64,000 nt of DNA from Kalmusia sp. IMI 367209 (Eukaryota; Ascomycota; Dothideomycetes; Pleosporales; Didymosphaeriaceae), in the NCBI GenBank assembly GCA_027946365.1, contig JAPEUQ010000003.1, forward strand, positions 558,001 through 622,000. Direction: 5' to 3'. Both the position numbers and the translations under genes were made by a program. The notes under the pieces are model-generated. The model had not been told where the DNA came from and did no database searches. It saw only the letters and a program-made list of their open reading frames with translations. Of this stretch, positions 1-11,640 are shown in pieces (within the stretch, counting starts at the first letter, position 1; each line of letters starts with the position of its first letter).

Positions 1-97
1 GCGGCTACCTTACACCGACTTTGCAGTGCATCATTTCGTTTCTCTTTCTACACATCCTTCAAGCTCGTTCTAGTAGACGCTCTTTTCGTCCTTCATC

Positions 98-1265
98 ATG
101 ATGCGTAATATTCTTCTCCTATCCGGCCTTTCCGGATTTGGCTATAGTCTCCCCCATGCTGCCCCAGTCGGGGCCTACCAACTGACCAAATCATACACCG
201 CTGACAATTTCCTCGACTCTTTCGAATTCTACGAAGGAAAAGACAAATTTGGCAGTGGTAACGCCCAGTATCTCAGTAAAGACAATGCACAAAGCGCTGG
301 ACTCGCGAAAATTCAAGATGGCAAGGTGTACCTCGGCGCCGATAGTACTAATGTGGTTGGAGACGCGAACGCGGGACGACCGAGTATACGCCTTACAAGC
401 GTTGATGCATGGAATGGGGGCCTCCTTGTAGCGGACTTCGAACATTTTCCTGCAAAAGGTTGCGGCATGTGGCCAGCATTGTAAGTGAACCATAAATACC
501 GTGTGTTTCATAGACGAGTATGCTAATATGTGTATAGCTGGACGCTCCACGAGAATGCCGAGCCCTGGGTGTACAACGAGATCGACATCGTCGAAGCTAC
601 ATCGCTTGCAACCAAAAACGCCGTCACCGTGTTCACGCAGGAAACATGCGAGATGGCGGACCAAGGCAGTTCGCCTGCCCCCGGCTCGCCAATACGCACC
701 TCATGCGGTGGTATCCTGCCAGAAGACGTGCAGTCCGGCACAAGCGGGAAGGGTTGCACAGTCGAAAGCGCACCCGGCACATTCGGCGAGTCATCGAACG
801 ACCAGGGTGCAGGCGTCTGGGCTATGCAGGTCGATGGCGCGCAAATGAGAGCTTGGTATTTCCCGCGCGCACAAGTTCCTGCAGACTTGCAGGAACGAGG
901 CACGCCAAATCCGGATGGGTGGGCGAATCCTATCATGAACTTTGCGGCGACGAACTGTGATTTGAAGTCGGCGTTCACCAACATGAACATTGTGAGGGCA
1001 ACTCTTCATGGCTAATATTATGTGGACATTAAGCTGATTTTATTAGATTATTAACATCAACTTCTGTGGCGGCTATACTACCAGTGGGTGGCAGGGCTAT
1101 GCCGATGGTACTTATAATAATTGTGCTGCTTCTACTGGGTATGGAGCTGGCGATTCGAGTGGTGCTCAGGCGCCGTACTGCGAGGCATTTGTGCGTGAGC
1201 ATCCTGAAGCGTTCACTGAGACATACTTCCTCATCAATTCGGTGCGTATGTTTGAGCGGTCTTGA
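98..1265 (+). CDS. Secreted GH16 endo-1,3(4)-beta-glucanase-like protein
   Basis: Three exons (98-480, 538-991, 1047-1265) join in frame to 351 aa. Both introns are short (57 and 55 nt) with GTAAGT and GTGAGG donors. The N-terminus is a hydrophobic signal peptide (about residues 1-22). The catalytic GH16 signature E-I-D-I-V-E lies at residues 142-147, giving nucleophile E142, helper D144 and acid/base E147. The sequence before it (W-P-A-F-W-T) is typical of fungal mixed-linkage glucanases, and the protein ends just after the last beta-strand with no CBM or GPI tail. The family hydrolyses 1,3- and 1,3/1,4-beta-glucans outside the cell, in plant or fungal walls. The start is the first of two adjacent ATGs; using the second would change one residue. 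Family assignment is firm; exact substrate is not visible. Confidence 0.9.
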
Positions 1266-4234
1266 GACTGCTCTGGAGGTGTGAGGCTTGCCACCGAGAA
1301 AGCAAGATTCACTTGATGGATCCGAGGTGTATATAAATGGCGAGGGAATTTAAGATATAGCTAAAAGAGTTCAAGAAAATTGGATGAGATTATGTGATAT
1401 ACAGTACTCGCCTTGAAGTCCCACGAGTTTGATATATCCCTGAGTGTCAGACACATGTTCTCTTGACTAAAATAATTTATATTATTTCAGTGAAAATATA
1501 TCAACCCGTAATCAGCAATAGAACAAGTCTTACCATGGTAGTCAAAGAATAAAGTATATGAAAAAAGAAGTAGCAAGGAGGGTTTCGGAGGCCGAATATG
1601 GCTTTAGCTATCATTCACTTGGCGCTCGAGAGATAGCTTCCCTTTGTCAATCGCGCAAATAGTGCGTCACCTCGCTACAAAGTATCTCGTGCTAGTTGCG
1701 ACTGCGATACGAAGGTCTGCGTTTCAAGACCGCTTGATAGCTAGTTAGTCTTCTAGATCATCATCACTCGCTTCGGACTGTGCAAGTTGTCGGTAGACAA
1801 TGCGGACTAATGCATTAAAGTGTGGCAAATGTCCACGGATGATAGAGTTCCTGTGCTTCTCTGACGCTCGCATGAGAATGAAGGGTCAAGAAGGAGTTGC
1901 CTTCTCTTACAATGCAACTAGACTGTAAATTGTTCTACACAAAGTTACTATATATTTATCAAGGTTCTACGATACCTTATCATTTTGTTGCCATAGATCT
2001 AGGGGAAAACAGAAAAAAATAATGCCCAGTCTTCCACTCAGAGTGGCGAGCAGCCACCCTAAAAGGCCCCCCTTCACAAAACGTAGATCTTAAGCCATCG
2101 TTCCTGCTACCAATGAGAATTTGATGCCTCCCTACACATCTGCATGACAAACGACGCTGCTAAACCTGCTTGAGTACCGTTCGCAGCTTCCCGTATTTCG
2201 CTGATTGTAGTTCGCAGCCACAGTAATCGACACTCTTTAATGCATTTCCCCTTCAGGATACACCAGTCTCATTAGCAGCAGAGATTATGCGCTCCGCGGC
2301 AAGGTTGCACGATCTTTCGGATTTTTTTCCGGCGACATGCAAAAACATAGCCTCGCTGAAATCGATTTTGCTTTTCTGTCGAAACGTCAACGAATCGTCA
2401 GGTATGACAGTTGTCGCGACTCAGAAATCAATCAATCGCACAAAATCAACTGAAATTGCTAGTTTCGTCAATCTTCTTTCCCGTCCTTAAAGGACCTATG
2501 GGCCACAATGATGCCGATTTTCCCCCACTGTAATGCTTTGAATGCGCTTCGAAGGGGGCGACAAGGCTCTCAACCTACGTCGTCGAGTCAGAGCCTGAGG
2601 GATGAAGTGCAAGAAGCGGGCTGTGTGCTAGTGACCCAGAGAACTGGTCAGGATCTAGATTGCCCCGTCACATAATGTATGGATTTAGGACAAGGATTTG
2701 CTTCACCCTCAGCATGTGTGCATCCTGAGCCAATCTTATGCGATCCATCTACTCTACAGGTACTTCTGGCCACAGTCGCGCAGGTGAAGATTTCACAAGG
2801 TGCGACAGGAACTCGAAAGATGTAGGGAGCCGTGATGACAACGGCTCTTTAAGGCGTCCTGCGTTATCGCATCCACCCACTTCCAGATAAAGCCTCAGAC
2901 ACCTTGCTGCGAGAGCAGTACCAGCGTGAAAGGACGGAACATGTCCTTTCGTACAATGAAAAACCACTGGATTCGAGCAGTGGATCTGCAACATGAGGCT
3001 GCATTATAGTCCCAAGCCGGGTAACCTGCCTGCGCAGGGCCAAACCCGGCGCTACAGCATTCCCAATGACCGCTGCCCACCAACCACAATCGTTCACACA
3101 TGGTCAAACTGCCCAACCGGGCAAGATCGAAAAGGTGTTGCATACGGCACTACTTCCTACCAGACAATTGCGGTTACACAACGTCGCATAGTCGCTGTTC
3201 AACTGCAGAGTATTTAGGTGCAGTTTAGCGATGTAGCCCACGGCTTGCGGCTGCTAATCCCATTGGGCGTCGGCATAGCCGAAGTGCGAAGCGCTGAGGA
3301 AAGTTCATATTGAACAGGTCTTGGGAACATGCAGAGGCGCAAATAGCCCTGGTCGTACAGTTGGTCCACTGGCTATGAGGCCTGCAAACCGTGAAGCGGC
3401 GCAACTAGTAGCACCATTAGTCTCGCTTCCTCGCGAAAGTAGGCTCGATACTTATCTCGGAAAATGTACAGGAGACCTTTCCAGACTGATCATGCGAGAG
3501 TAATTCGACTTGTACCATACGGGCGGAGAATTGACCATGGGCGCTTACTGCGACAAAATGGCGACTTCCGCTGCACCCAGCTCAACTATACCTATGTAGG
3601 CAGGTCTCAACACGCCTCGCATGCCGATCTGCATATTCCATGACTGCCACAAGACTGTGCGATGGTGCTTGAAGTTGAGATCGACGTCGCTTGTGCCGTT
3701 AACAAGAATCGGGATGGTGTCTGCTGTGACCCACTGTAGCTAGCCACTGGTAGCTTAGGCGTCCCCCGAAATGTGCGCCGCCTTCCACGCGAGGGACGGC
3801 CCGGCACGACATTCTGAACATCATGCCTATTGCTAGGCAAGGGGAGATAACGCTTATAAGACCTATTATTTTTCATTCGTGAATATTAGCGGGTCATTAT
3901 ATATAAAACTAAACATAGCCCTTGCTTACTATGGTATCAGGCCAAAGTAGTATAGGTAGAGGCTGTAGCGTTAGGCCCTTAAAACACAGACCACAGAATA
4001 AAACAGCAAGTGAAAGCCAATCAATTTTGCGTAGTAACGTCAAGCAACCAGTAAATGTCTTTATTTGAGCTTAGACAATCGCTCAGACCAGTGTTCCCAC
4101 CAACACTGCCTTGGCCGGTTATCGTAGTAGACGACATAGAGGGCGCGGTCCTGTAAGTTCTTATTGATCCCAGTAAGTATAACGTATTTATCACTCAATG
4201 CGCCAAATCAGTCAGTGAGCCACCCCACCAAAAT
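1266..4234. other. Gene-poor stretch between GH16 and pogo relic
   Basis: No credible gene is seen. The longest frames (for example 2287-2490 plus and 3607-3876 minus) lack recognisable motifs and splice logic. Base composition alternates between AT-rich and ordinary patches. With the transposase debris just downstream, this suggests old repeat DNA, but no terminal repeats could be identified by eye. Confidence 0.5.
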
Positions 4235-4240
4235 CGCGAC

Positions 4241-4858
4241 GTGCCTTCTACAGAATTCACGATGCTGCCTAACCAAACGATTAAGAAGCTTCAAAAAGAA
4301 GGTAGACTTGCTCCATCAACGCAGGCGATTCAGAAGAACCAGATCTTAAATTATCGGTTTGCTGCAAAACTTTACACTATCGATCGATCAACCCTACAAC
4401 GTGTTAAGGGTATCTTCCCTCAGGCCCAAAATAATGCAAAGGAACGAAAGCTACACTGTACAGGGGAGCAATCCCTGGTAGATCAGATCCTAGACCTTAA
4501 TAGATGAGGATTTCCACCCCAGATTATCGACGTACGACGAATGGCTAATTATCTACTTGCTGCGTGTGGTCAGAATCCTCCCCCACAGTTTATTGGCAAA
4601 GTGCTGAATATCACGCTTTATGAAGAACTAGCCAGAGCTATAAGCAAAGTGTAATCGGAAGTTCTATTTACAGCGTGTAAAATGTGAGGATCTCACCGTG
4701 ATAAGCGCGTGGTTCAGACGTGTAGAGAAAATGCGGCAGGCGTAAGGGATACTTAATTAGACTACCTATGATTTCAACGAGACTAGCTTTGCTAAAGGTT
4801 TCGCATCAACATCTAAAGTTATGACAAGCTCTGCTACTATCGGTCTAGCTATTTGCTC
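4241..4858 (+). pseudogene. Decayed pogo/Tc1-type transposase (HTH plus start of DDE domain)
   Basis: One plus-strand frame reads through three in-frame stops (TGA or TAG or TAA at about 4504-4506, 4650 and 4745-4760) and still shows the order of a fungal pogo transposase. First comes a Psq-type helix-turn-helix (RFAAKLYTIDRSTLQR). Then come the CENP-B/Tc5-like DNA-binding segment (GFPPQIIDVRRMANYLLAA) and the beginning of the DDE catalytic domain (TYDFNETSFAKG). The usual motif there is N-F-D-E-T, so the first catalytic Asp appears to be Asn. Homology stops near 4858, about 20 bp before the stop codon of the convergent NLR gene, so the C-terminal half of the transposase is missing. Family assignment rests on motif recognition only. 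No inverted repeats or TA target duplication were found. Confidence 0.75.
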
Positions 4859-4878
4859 TCTTCCTCAGCTTCGCCCGT

Positions 4879-7800
4879 TTAGCTTCCTCCTGCTTCCGTT
4901 TCACCCTGTTTACTCTTCGTATCGCGCGTCCCTGATGGCCAAGGTACTTCTATGTCCTTCAATTTCGCTTTCGAAGTTTCCAGAATATCAATTCCTCCTT
5001 TCAGCAGAGCATCTGCGGTTTCCTTGTTGGCGTTGCGCTCAATCTTCTTCTGAACACTTCTGATCGATTTGTACTTGCTGTATATGGGCTTTTCATGAGA
5101 CTGTATTATGGCAGCGCTATCAGACCTCGGTAGTGAGAGTTCTATAGATGGGTCTGCTTCGGTGAAGTCATCTCTTTCAGGCCCACTAGTGACATCTTCG
5201 ACGCTTTCGCTATCTGTGATAGTCACTGTAGAAGTGTTTTCTGTATCATCAGGCGGCTGAGAGCTGACATCCTCTGTAGAAGCGACCTGGACAATGTTAA
5301 AGACGGGGAGGCTCATCATGCTCCTCATCATCAAAATCAGAGCTTTCTTGATGGTCTTCATTTCTTCGCCACTGGCGTCATCCTCTCCTACCGCTTCCTC
5401 ATCCTCGTCCTCAAAACCCTCTTCATCAGAATCTTCTTGTTCTTTCTCTTTCATGTTTTCGCCATGCATAAGTGTGAGTCCTAGGCCGAGACCTTCCACG
5501 TCTTTATAGCCCATGCCACTCTACTCAGAGGCATCCTCTTCACTTAGATTCATCGTAGGCCTTGAATACACATAAGTGCATACCGAATGACTCATTGTCC
5601 TCTTCGCCTTCGGCCTCTTTAGGTTCTGGGTTTCTTCGTGACTCGAATCTTGCTGGATTCGACGAATGGCGTCTTCTATTGTTCTTGCATGATCCCTCTT
5701 CTTTTGATTCTTCAATACGTCCGCTAGGGCTTGATATTCTCCGATAGTATGGGGGTGTATTTGTCCTAGCGTGCGCTTGCTGCCTTCTAAGACCTTCTTC
5801 AAAATATCTTCCGCTTTATCAAAGCGTGACTGCGCAATGCAAGTGGAGACTAGATCTTTCATGATGATCAATGTCTCAGGATGGTCGTCACCAGGATACT
5901 TCTTTCGTGCTTCCAACACATGTGATTGTAGCGACTCCGCCTCAACCATGCGATTAAGATAGCATAAAGTGACAGCGAGGTCACGCATTGCAAGCCAGGT
6001 CATCGGGCTGTCACCTTGTGTCCTTTGGCTGATCTCGAGAATACTCTTCTGAAGCTCATGTGCTTCTTCATATCTTTCCTGCATGCCCAGTATAGCAGCT
6101 AGATGACCCTGACTTCTCAGAGTAGAGGGATGTTCAGACCCAAGGATTTCCCTACACCGTTCCATGGCTGGCTTCTGCACGATTTCAGATTCGTCCAGTT
6201 TGCCCTGCTCGAACATGATACGCGCTAAGCTGTGTACACTAGCCAACGTGCGTTCATTCTCATCTCCAAGGATCTGCTTCCGGATCATCCACGCCTCATG
6301 TCCCATACGGTGGGCAGTCTCGTGAAAACCGCGAACCCGGAAGTACCATGAGACATTATGTAGTAAGTCAGTTTTGTACTGTTGACTTCCTGTGTATTCA
6401 TCCACACAATCCAGAATTGCTTGAACATGAGGTATGTATGTTTCAAACGCTTTCCAATGCTCCTTTGAGCCTTCTGCAGGAGGAAATGTCTTCGATGCCG
6501 CAATTAATGCTGCGTTGACCCATGTTTGCGTCTGGCCATGTTCCCGAAGCCAATGACGCATTACCAACTGGACGATGGGCTGCATAACATACAAGTGCGA
6601 GATGGTATCAGCACTTGGAGAGGATGATGACGGAATAGAGTAGGACTCAGAGATAAAGGAGAAGGCTTTGAGCTCTCCGCACGCTTTTTCGAACTGGAGA
6701 GGTGACTTGGTATTGTCTAGCTCACGAAGCATTGACTCTGGAATATCTTGATGATCAAGATAAGCCATCATTGAAAATAGATCCGCCGCATAGAGATTGT
6801 TTGTCTGGATTTGCTTGAATGATATCATCCATGTTGTCGTCACAGCATCAGTATCGTCTGCATCCATGAGATCGTTGCCGAAGAGCTCTAGCGCATTGTT
6901 CTTGTTGTCGCGATACCTTTGGATGTAAGTTTGTACTGTGATCCCATTGCCCTGGATAAAAGAGGTCGCTTGAACGATGGCGAGAGGGAAATGATTCAAG
7001 ACGTCGATAAGCTCATCGGTGCCCCCACCGCGGCAGTGTTTAGCTTCCAAAAACCTGTGAACTAACTCTTTGGAATCTTTCTTATTGAAAGGGAGAACCT
7101 GCTCTAGCCTACCCCTGCCTGCGAAGCTGGCAGCCACCTTTTTGTTCCTGGTGGTGAGAAGAACTGAACCGTGGGAGCAGTCTGGTATGTAATCTAGGAG
7201 TCTTTTCGATTGCAGACGAATCTTCCCATTCGTTTCTGCCTGAGTCAATGTGAGGCTCTGCAAGTCATCGGCATGGTCGATGATCATGACCCATCGGCCC
7301 CCTGTAGCCTCTCCAAAGGCAATCACGAACCATTGCAAAAACATCCACATTTGGTGCATCGGCGCCTGGAATTCTGAGAGCAGTCGCAATTTTCACAATT
7401 GATTGCTGGAATGTTCGAAGCTGCTGGCTTGGATCCGGAACACAGATATCTCCGGATACCGCTCCGCAATCGTGTAAGCGCAGTGTGTAGCTAGGTCAGT
7501 TTTCCTAAGTCAATCAGTCTCACTTTATGTTGGGTTCTAAATGTGCCGTCGAGGTCGTACCCTACCCCACCGAGTCCATACAAGGCTATCCTTGGCTGAG
7601 ACCCCTTGCTTGACGTGAGTATTTCTATCGTCCTCTCGACAGTGTTCTCTCGTCCGACGAAGTTGCGGTTCGGGTTATGCGGCACTTCAACTGCAATATT
7701 TAAGCAATGGGATCGAATGGTCTATCATTGAAGAAGTAACTCACAAATTGGGCTTCGTACTTGAACCAAAGCATTGGTACTTGTGAATCCGTCTGAAACA

Positions 7801-8828
7801 AGCGTAGGGGAGGAAATATGGCGTTCGGACACCGGGCGAGGGCTTCCAAAGGATGAGGACGGAGTGCCACGATGGCTCAACGCACCTTCGACAAGTCTTT
7901 TGATGTTTTGTTCAACTTGTTCATACTCGCCATCTTCAGTAGCAAACTTGCAGATGTCGTTGTGATCAGCATCAACTGGTATAAGAGCTTCACGAGAGCC
8001 AGGAAGGTTCAGTTTTGCTGAATCTCGGTCGACGATCTATGACCTATCTGGGGTCTTCCCGTCCCAAAATTGACATTTTGCAATACTCACTGCGCCGATG
8101 CCTTTATATGACTTGGTCTCGAAGAAGTTCACGAAGTAGTGGTCTTCCAACTGGTGCCGGAAGTCCTCATTCAATCTACCGAGGAACAAGGATGACCTCT
8201 GTAAATCTTTTACTAATTCGTTCATCGAGTTCCCGAGTACTACGTTGACAATGTCACTCAGTATTTTTCCCAGTGCAGCATAGTTGCCGCCGAGATGAGG
8301 GGTTGCAAAAAAAGCGATTCCGTAGGTCGCTTCCCGTATCGCATCATACGGCTGGTTCAGCCTTGCTTCAACTAACGCCTAAATTAAGAAAACTTAGTTG
8401 AAAGTTCGTTCTGTTGTCGCGAATTGCTGACAAATGAGCAATGCAAAGGGGGATTGTACCTTCTTTACTACAAGGCCTCCTAAGCTATGCGCTATGAATA
8501 CAATCGGCCGATGTAGGTCTTGAGTTCGCTTGGTATCCAGTCTATTTAGTAGATTCACAGCATGATCCCAAGTGTTCATTGCGTTGTTATCGTTTGTGAC
8601 GTTCGAATTGTATCCGAAAAGAAGAACACGTGCGTACGGCAGCTTAGGTGCAAGGAAGTCACGCAGCCAAAGTTTGTAGTTCGCCATCCATGTTTTCTCA
8701 GCATGATTCTCCTTTTTCTTCGGGTTGAGTCCATGCACTGCGACAATACTATCTTTCGTCAGCACGGCTGTAGTGAGAGGTGGCAACGGAGAGTAGGCTA
8801 TACTCGATCTTCGGATTCGTGCCCTCAA
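4879..8828 (-). CDS. Fungal NLR: SesB-like alpha/beta hydrolase - NB-ARC - TPR, acidic C-terminal tail
   Basis: Inferred exons are 8828-8460, 8378-8091, 8036-7745, 7690-7561, 7504-5584 and 5520-4879; every junction keeps frame. The N-terminal part is a serine-hydrolase-like effector domain. It has V-A-V-H-G-L-N-P, a nucleophile elbow H-S-L-G-G and a late D-A-D-H-N-D-I-C holding the probable catalytic His. An NB-ARC nucleotide-binding domain follows (N-F-V-G-R-E-N, P-loop G-L-G-G-V-G-K-T split by an intron, Walker B W-V-M-I-I-D, later L-L-T-T-R). Kinesin-light-chain-like TPRs are encoded about 6240-5690. The last exon adds about 213 acidic/Ser-rich residues. Such proteins act in heterokaryon incompatibility or innate immunity. 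Two opposing single-base frame breaks (near 7410 and 7315) lie between the P-loop and Walker B. The true start is unknown: no in-frame ATG precedes the hydrolase motif, so a 5' exon upstream of 8828 (about 8850-8935) is likely. Confidence 0.75.
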
Positions 8829-11640
8829 CCAACACGTTGAGAAAATTCTTACGTCCAGACTAGAGTGAAGTTAGCAAGTCTCAATAGCGCGAAAACAACC
8901 TCTAATTTCCTTGCCATTCGGGCAGCTCACCATGATGGATCAGTTACTGCAGACTTTGGGCACAAAGCTGGTCAGTATAGTGATCCCTAAACAGTCAGGG
9001 GAGCTGCCTTTTTAAGCACATTTATTTGCTCGCCCCAACCCCCACCACAAGGCTGGCCCCCGATAAGCGAAATGTCTACGATGGCCCTAAGAATTGTTTT
9101 TTGAAGAGTTACGAAGTATGAAGTCTTGCGTGTTGTTTTCTTCCCGTTGTAGATATAATATGATACAGCAAAGATGTTTGAAAAAAGAAACCAAAATAGG
9201 TCAACTGTTCGCTCAAAAAAAGTGGAACCGTTCGCGCAAGTTCGCCCTCATGTTGTCTTATTCAGGCGGGGGGTAAGCGAAGGATGCATGTCTTTGGTAA
9301 ATCGTGATGTGTTGATAGGTCGAAGCGTCTGACTGTGCGGAGCTGAGTTCAGCTGTGTTCCGTGCGAGTGTACCACCTACCCATTAATACGAGTTGGTGT
9401 TACGGCTGTGCCGCAACAGAACTACGCGCAGAGTAATTATGATGATAACAGCGATGAGGATGACCCCTATCAGAGTAATGAAGGTGATCTAGCTCATGGG
9501 GACGACGGCTAACCACAACGTGGAAACGTAGCCCAGGTCACATAATAGGCTCCATAGCTCTATAGCTATATAGCTATAGAGGTTTAGAGCTATTAGAAAC
9601 CTATATATATACATATATGTCCCTAAATAGCTAGATAAATTCTTATGATGAATCTATAATCTGGTTTTGTTATATCTAGTTTTGTTATATAAAGATCACT
9701 ACTGTGTTATTAGTAATATAACCTCCTATAGTCATCTATTAACGTTTATTTATACAACCTATATAACTCTATATATCAACCTTCAGACTATTGCGACATT
9801 TTCAACAGGTGTCCGTGCAACAGTATTTCTGTGTAGTGCAAGATGTTCCGAGCGTCCTTCGCGGTTTGTATGTTCTTGCTATGTTAATGGTGTGCCGGCA
9901 CTTGTCCAGTTTAAGAACAATATTGACGATCGTAATGAAGGCAGACGGTACGCCTTATGCTATTGTTAATTTTATTGCAGCCTTGGTAACTACCACTATC
10001 ACTACCACCAAGCAAGACGCAGGTATCGCAGTGTTCCCGGAGCATATGGTAAGGCTTGCTTTGGCTCTTCAATATGTCAAATTTGCCGGCTCGGTCGGCA
10101 GCGCCACCGATGTTCCATAGCTTATGACTCTGGTTCTCCACCTCTGCGTTGATTACAGCCTAGGTCTTGGAGGCGGTACTGATCATTATGAGCGACGTTG
10201 ATGGTTGTGAGGTTTGGATAGATTGCTTCATGCGATCGTAATGACGTTGCATGACCCGGGCACAACGCGGGATTTGCTATATCCAACGAACGTCATGCGT
10301 CGGCTCGACGTTGAATTACCAGTGAAGAAATGAGATGGCCTTGGAATAGGTGTCTAAGGTTCCTCGTAATCTTGTTTCAACTTGAAAATCCCGCGTCCCT
10401 TGCGCAGATGTACTTGCAACGCCGTCCCATCGCTGTCTGAGAGGATTCCCATATGGGATGGAAATGAGCGAGCCTGATCTTGGCTTTGGTATCGGCCAAT
10501 GATCTGGAATCTTGACCAAGCATCGAGGTGCGGCGTCTCGTGTGTGCTGACTTGTATATTCAGTTGACACGACTGGGCTGATGCTGGTCCATTTATGCCG
10601 TGCTTATCATTATCCCCCATAACCTTTATGCATTGCAATTTCTTTCTTTGGTCCCTTGTTGCCGTTTTCTTCAGAAAGATGTTGGCAAGACTCTTTTGAT
10701 TGGTCCTGACACCTGAACGGGTGTAGAGCGTCGGAGGAAGGACATCGGAACTGAGCGCCGAATATCGTCATCCTTGACAACACTTGTGTGGACTGAGAAA
10801 GTCTTTTCTTTCCGAATCGAGCACTCTGTCAGTTGCAAGGGGTCGTTCGCTCTGCCTTCCAGTAAATGTCTTGGAAATGCCATGCACATGATCGTAGGTT
10901 TCGGTAATGTATGCTCGGATACCTCTTTGCGTCAGACCTTCCACTACAATTGACTATAAAACCAAAGCACATCAACAGCCAATAGACCCAGAAGGAAAGA
11001 CTCAAAAAGTCACATACACGCATTCAAGATTACATACACCCAGCAGCCCCTACGCAGAATCCGAGCCTCACACCTCCAGCACATCCTAAACACAACCACA
11101 CAGCCTCCCAAAAAAACACATACCAAATTCGACCCTAAGCGTCAACAATACCCACAGCAGCCCTACACTTTTCTAACTCCCCACTAAGATCCTCCCTTCT
11201 TTGACTAGCGCAAAGCCTATTTGTCGCTTTCATATGTGAGACACCAGCCGCGCCGCATGTCTCGCCGCACGCATGCAGAACATCTTCCTGCGCCGCACGC
11301 CCGCATGCGGGCCGCCAGACCCGGGGGAGCGCAACATGCCTGTCCGGGCAAACAGAGCGGTAGGTGTCGATTGCTGCGCGGATATCCGACTTTGTCTGTG
11401 CGTTGGAAGGTGTCCGGTTCCGATGTGGGCGGTGTTGGGTTTCGAGCAACGCAGGAAGTCTTGATGTGGACTCGGTTGCGAGAAAAGAAAAATTTGGTTG
11501 GACATCTGGGCTCGACGAGACTCACTGCAGGATTTATATTGCCGCAGTCGAATTCGTATATAAACACACTATATACTAGGAACTGTGCTTACTTCCCCAA
11601 TGCCCGGCCCCATCCCAGCTCAACGATCTTGATGCTCTGT
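8829..11640. other. Gene-poor, partly AT-rich interval
   Basis: The first 120 bp may hold the missing first exon and promoter of the NLR gene. A plus-strand piece at about 9409-9512 reads as a short acidic C-terminus (N-Y-D-D-N-S-D-E-D-D) ending in TAA, with nothing recognisable upstream. 9541-9780 is very AT-rich with TAGCTATA-type repeats. Between 10,300 and 11,560 there are several overlapping frames of 60-180 codons on both strands, none with domain motifs or supported splice sites. No real gene is called here. Confidence 0.5.
9541..9780. repeat. AT-rich low-complexity block with TAGCTATA palindromic units
   Basis: The sequence is dominated by A/T, with repeated and self-complementary units such as CTATAGCTATATAGCTATAG and TATATATACATATATG near 9560-9620. 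This look is common in repeat-induced-point-mutated or relic transposon DNA of ascomycetes. No element boundary is visible. Confidence 0.6.

Noticed and set aside
3607..3876. 89-codon minus-strand frame in repeat-like DNA
   Set aside because: No motif and no neighbouring exon; treated as chance or old repeat.
7393..7426. 34-nt GT...AG segment that would remove the TGA in the NLR
   Set aside because: Too short for a spliceosomal intron, and removal would delete the conserved R-I-P-G region seen in the shifted frame.
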